From Vulcanimicrobiota bacterium (lineage in GTDB: Bacteria; Vulcanimicrobiota; Vulcanimicrobiia; Vulcanimicrobiales; Vulcanimicrobiaceae): a stretch of 6,232 nt of DNA. A model generated the notes under the pieces. The model saw nothing but the letters and a program-made list of their open reading frames with translations, was not told where the DNA came from and made no database searches. The DNA lies in assembly GCA_003167055.1 (NCBI GenBank), contig PMUE01000223.1, positions 352 through 6,583 of the forward strand. Reading direction: 5' to 3'. The position numbers were made by a program, and so were the translations under genes. Each line of letters begins with the position of its first letter. Position 1 is the first letter of the stretch. Positions 4,324 through 6,232 of this stretch are shown here, piece after piece.

Positions 4324-5986
4324 CGCGATGCTGCCCGACGATGCGCTCGACGCGTTTGCGCGTGCCGTTGAGGGGATTGTAGCGCGCAGCTATCCGGACG
4401 CCTTGCCGTCGCCGGTCACGTTCGAAGCGCCGCGGCGTCCCGAGTTCGGCGATTTTTCCACGAATATCGCGTTTACGCTCGCCAAAGCCGCGCGTCGCTC
4501 GCCCAACGACGTCGCCAATGCGCTCATCGAGCGGCTTCGTGACGAGTCGCCTGCTATTGCTGCGCGCTTTACGGCGATCGATGCGGTGGCCGGCTTCATC
4601 AACTTGCGGCTCGCGCCGCCTGCGTGGCAGGCGCTGGTTGCGCGCATCTTGCGCGACGGAATGAACTTCGGTCGCGCGCTCCCACGCAACGAACGCATCT
4701 CACTCGAATTCGGCAGCGCAAACCCCACCGGCCCGCTGGTTGTCGTGCAGGGCCGCACGCTCTCGATCGGCGACACACTCGTGCGTTCGTTCCGCTACTG
4801 CGGCTACGACGTGTTCGTTGAGTGGATCATCAACGACGCCGGGTCGCAGGTCGAGACGCTTGGTCGTTCCCTGTTCGCCCGCTACGTGCAGCAGTACGAC
4901 GCGGCGTTTCCGTTCCCGGAGGACGGTTATCCCGGCGATTATCTCGTGACCATCGCGCAAGCAATCGTCAAGCGCGACGGCGAGAAGTGGCGCAATCTCC
5001 CTGAACTGCCGATCGCAGCGTTCGCGGAATTTGGACGCGATGCAATTTTGGCCGAACAACGCGCCACCGCCGAACGCTTCCGCGTCACCTACGATCTCTG
5101 GCAGAGCGAAAAGGAACTACGCGCGAGCGGCCGGATGGACGAAGATCTCGCGAAGCTTCGCGCAATGGGCTTGATTTACGAGGCTGATGGCGCGCAGTAT
5201 TTCCGCACGTCGGACTTCGGCGACGACAAGGATCGCGTGATCGTCCGCAGCGACGGCACGCCTACCTACTTTGCGCCTGATATCGCCTACCACTACGAGA
5301 AACTCAGCCGTGCCGGACGCGCGATCGACATTCTCGGCCCCGATCACCACGGCTATATTGGGCGGCTCAAAGCCGCCGCTGCGGCGATGGGGTTTTCCGG
5401 TAAGCTCGATATCCTCATCGCGCAGCAGATCACGCTGATGCGCGGTGGCGAGCAGGTCAGCATGAGCAAACGCGAGGGCAATATTGTCACCCTCGATGAG
5501 ATCCTCGACGAAGTCGGAGTCGACGCGGCGCGCTTCTTCTTCACGATGCTCGCGACCGATTCGCCGCTCACGTTCGACCTCAAGCTCGCCGTCGAACAGA
5601 GCAGTGACAATCCGGTGTACTACGTGCAGTACGGCCACGCGCGCATTGCCTCAGTCTTGCGCCGGGCCGATCCGGCCGACGTTGATGCGGCGCGACATTC
5701 GCCCGCGCTCGGCGCGTTGACGCACGAGGCGGAATTGGCGCTCGCGCGGCGTTTGGCCGAACTGCCTCGCGTCGTGCAGGGCGTGGTCGACAATCTCGCG
5801 CCGCACCGGCTCACCAAATATGCGCGTGACGTCGCAACCGAATTCCACCAGTTCTATACCGAATGCACGATCCTGGTCGACGATCGCGAGCTGCGGCTCG
5901 CGCGGCTGGCACTCTGCATCGCAACGAAATCTGTGCTCGCGCAAGTGCTCGAGCTTATCGGCATCAGCGCGCCGGAGACGATGTAG
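4304..5986 (+). CDS. argS: Arginyl-tRNA synthetase with non-canonical HIGH motif
   Basis: A class Ia synthetase charging tRNA-Arg with arginine, 560 aa, full length for the family. The N-terminal tRNA-D-loop domain is at about 10-105 (PEFGDFSTNIAFTLAKA, 46-62). The catalytic core has EFGSANPTGPL (135-145) followed by VVVQGR, where HxGHGR is expected. It continues with WIINDAGSQVETLGRSLFARY (174-194), TYFAPDIAYHYEKL (321-334), ILGPDHHGYIGRLKAA (343-358), the KMSKS-equivalent SMSKREGN (386-393), VGVDAARFFF (404-413), and DNPVYYVQYGHARI (435-448). The DALR anticodon-binding domain is at about 436-560 and ends ISAPETM. The ATG at 4304 overlaps rlmH; the in-frame ATG at 4328, 4 bp after the rlmH stop, is an alternative (552 aa). 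Neither has a strong ribosome site. Apart from the HIGH site the enzyme looks intact, so I infer it is active. Confidence 0.95.
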   Translation: MNPTTTDAMLPDDALDAFARAVEGIVARSYPDALPSPVTFEAPRRPEFGDFSTNIAFTLAKAARRSPNDVANALIERLRDESPAIAARFTAIDAVAGFINLRLAPPAWQALVARILRDGMNFGRALPRNERISLEFGSANPTGPLVVVQGRTLSIGDTLVRSFRYCGYDVFVEWIINDAGSQVETLGRSLFARYVQQYDAAFPFPEDGYPGDYLVTIAQAIVKRDGEKWRNLPELPIAAFAEFGRDAILAEQRATAERFRVTYDLWQSEKELRASGRMDEDLAKLRAMGLIYEADGAQYFRTSDFGDDKDRVIVRSDGTPTYFAPDIAYHYEKLSRAGRAIDILGPDHHGYIGRLKAAAAAMGFSGKLDILIAQQITLMRGGEQVSMSKREGNIVTLDEILDEVGVDAARFFFTMLATDSPLTFDLKLAVEQSSDNPVYYVQYGHARIASVLRRADPADVDAARHSPALGALTHEAELALARRLAELPRVVQGVVDNLAPHRLTKYARDVATEFHQFYTECTILVDDRELRLARLALCIATKSVLAQVLELIGISAPETM

Positions 5987-5987
5987 C

Positions 5988-6232
5988 TTAACCGAGCGCC
6001 TTTTCTAAACGCGCGCCGTCCGGGCTACCTAGGCCCGTCACCGGATCCCAACCCGGGCCGGCCTTGTACGCGCCGTTGCTTCCCGACGTGATGTCGTGCA
6101 ATGGGCCGGGCGAATTTGGGTAACCGTTGAGCGAATACAGTTTGGGATTGATAAAACCGACGCTGGTTCCAAGTTGCTGATTCATCAGCGCGATGAGACC
6201 GGCCCATAGTGGCGCAACCGCGCTGGTGCCGC
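5988..6232 (-). CDS. Sedolisin-family (S53) serine-carboxyl peptidase, C-terminal end only
   Basis: Only the last 80 codons lie in the window; the N-terminus, pro-region and the Glu/Asp of the catalytic triad are to the right. The visible part begins [11 protein letters not shown], the family serine motif, with the catalytic Ser encoded at 6224-6222. About 40 residues later comes [18 protein letters not shown]: Asp46 and Ile47, then the G-x-G-x-D pattern at 58-62 (counted from the first visible residue). This matches the calcium-binding site that is typical of sedolisins. The end is [18 protein letters not shown] with a TAA stop. Family members are acid-active, usually secreted as proenzymes, and degrade external protein; that is family knowledge, as the signal region is not visible. 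It converges on argS with one base between the stops. Confidence 0.9.
   Translation of the reverse strand, partial: GTSAVAPLWAGLIALMNQQLGTSVGFINPKLYSLNGYPNSPGPLHDITSGSNGAYKAGPGWDPVTGLGSPDGARLEKALG

Noticed and set aside
1..6232. CRISPR array, insertion sequence, phage genes or defence system
   Set aside because: No regularly spaced repeats, transposase, terminal repeats or known defence domains; every gene but the small zinc ribbon belongs to a familiar family.

Overview
The window is GC-rich, gene-dense bacterial chromosome with very short spacers. It holds eight protein-coding genes, two of them cut by the window edges. The gene content is core metabolism, translation and DNA maintenance. 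I see no mobile element, CRISPR array, tRNA or rRNA. The organism is probably from a high-GC phylum that makes haem through coproporphyrin: the left-edge gene is a HemQ of the type with a distal glutamine. Together with the small DUF5679-type zinc protein, the unusual arginyl-tRNA synthetase and a sedolisin peptidase, this reminds me of uncultured groups such as Candidatus Eremiobacterota (WPS-2). That placement is inference from memory, held at low to moderate confidence.

Left half, minus strand (read right to left): nrdR (2627-2154), dut (2145-1687), panE (1690-710) and hemQ (705 to beyond base 1). Spacers are 8 bp, a 4-bp GTGA overlap and 4 bp, so this looks like one operon. It joins deoxynucleotide control (NrdR, dUTPase), pantothenate/CoA synthesis (PanE) and the last step of haem synthesis (HemQ). 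A perfect TATAAT -10 box lies just upstream of nrdR, and a perfect inverted repeat covers the nrdR start codon.

Centre: a 49-residue two-CXXC zinc-ribbon protein (2888-2739, minus) lies upstream of nrdR. It is separated from nrdR by a rho-independent terminator whose T-run is also the candidate -35 region of nrdR. A 128-bp divergent spacer (2889-3016), rich in inverted and direct repeats, separates it from the rightward genes.

Right half, plus strand: dprA (3017-3877), rlmH (3862-4323) and argS (4304-5986) overlap each other by 16 and 20 bp and appear to be one unit, covering ssDNA handling/transformation, ribosome modification and tRNA charging. The argS product has the ATP-binding HIGH signature replaced by VVVQ while almost every other class I ArgRS landmark is kept. 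This is the most interesting single observation here. The window ends with the C-terminal 80 residues of a sedolisin (S53) serine-carboxyl peptidase on the minus strand, convergent with argS and separated from it by one base.

No gene-free stretch exceeds about 130 bp. I did not find a convincing undescribed multi-gene system. The unusual points are sequence-level variants and regulatory structures in otherwise familiar genes.
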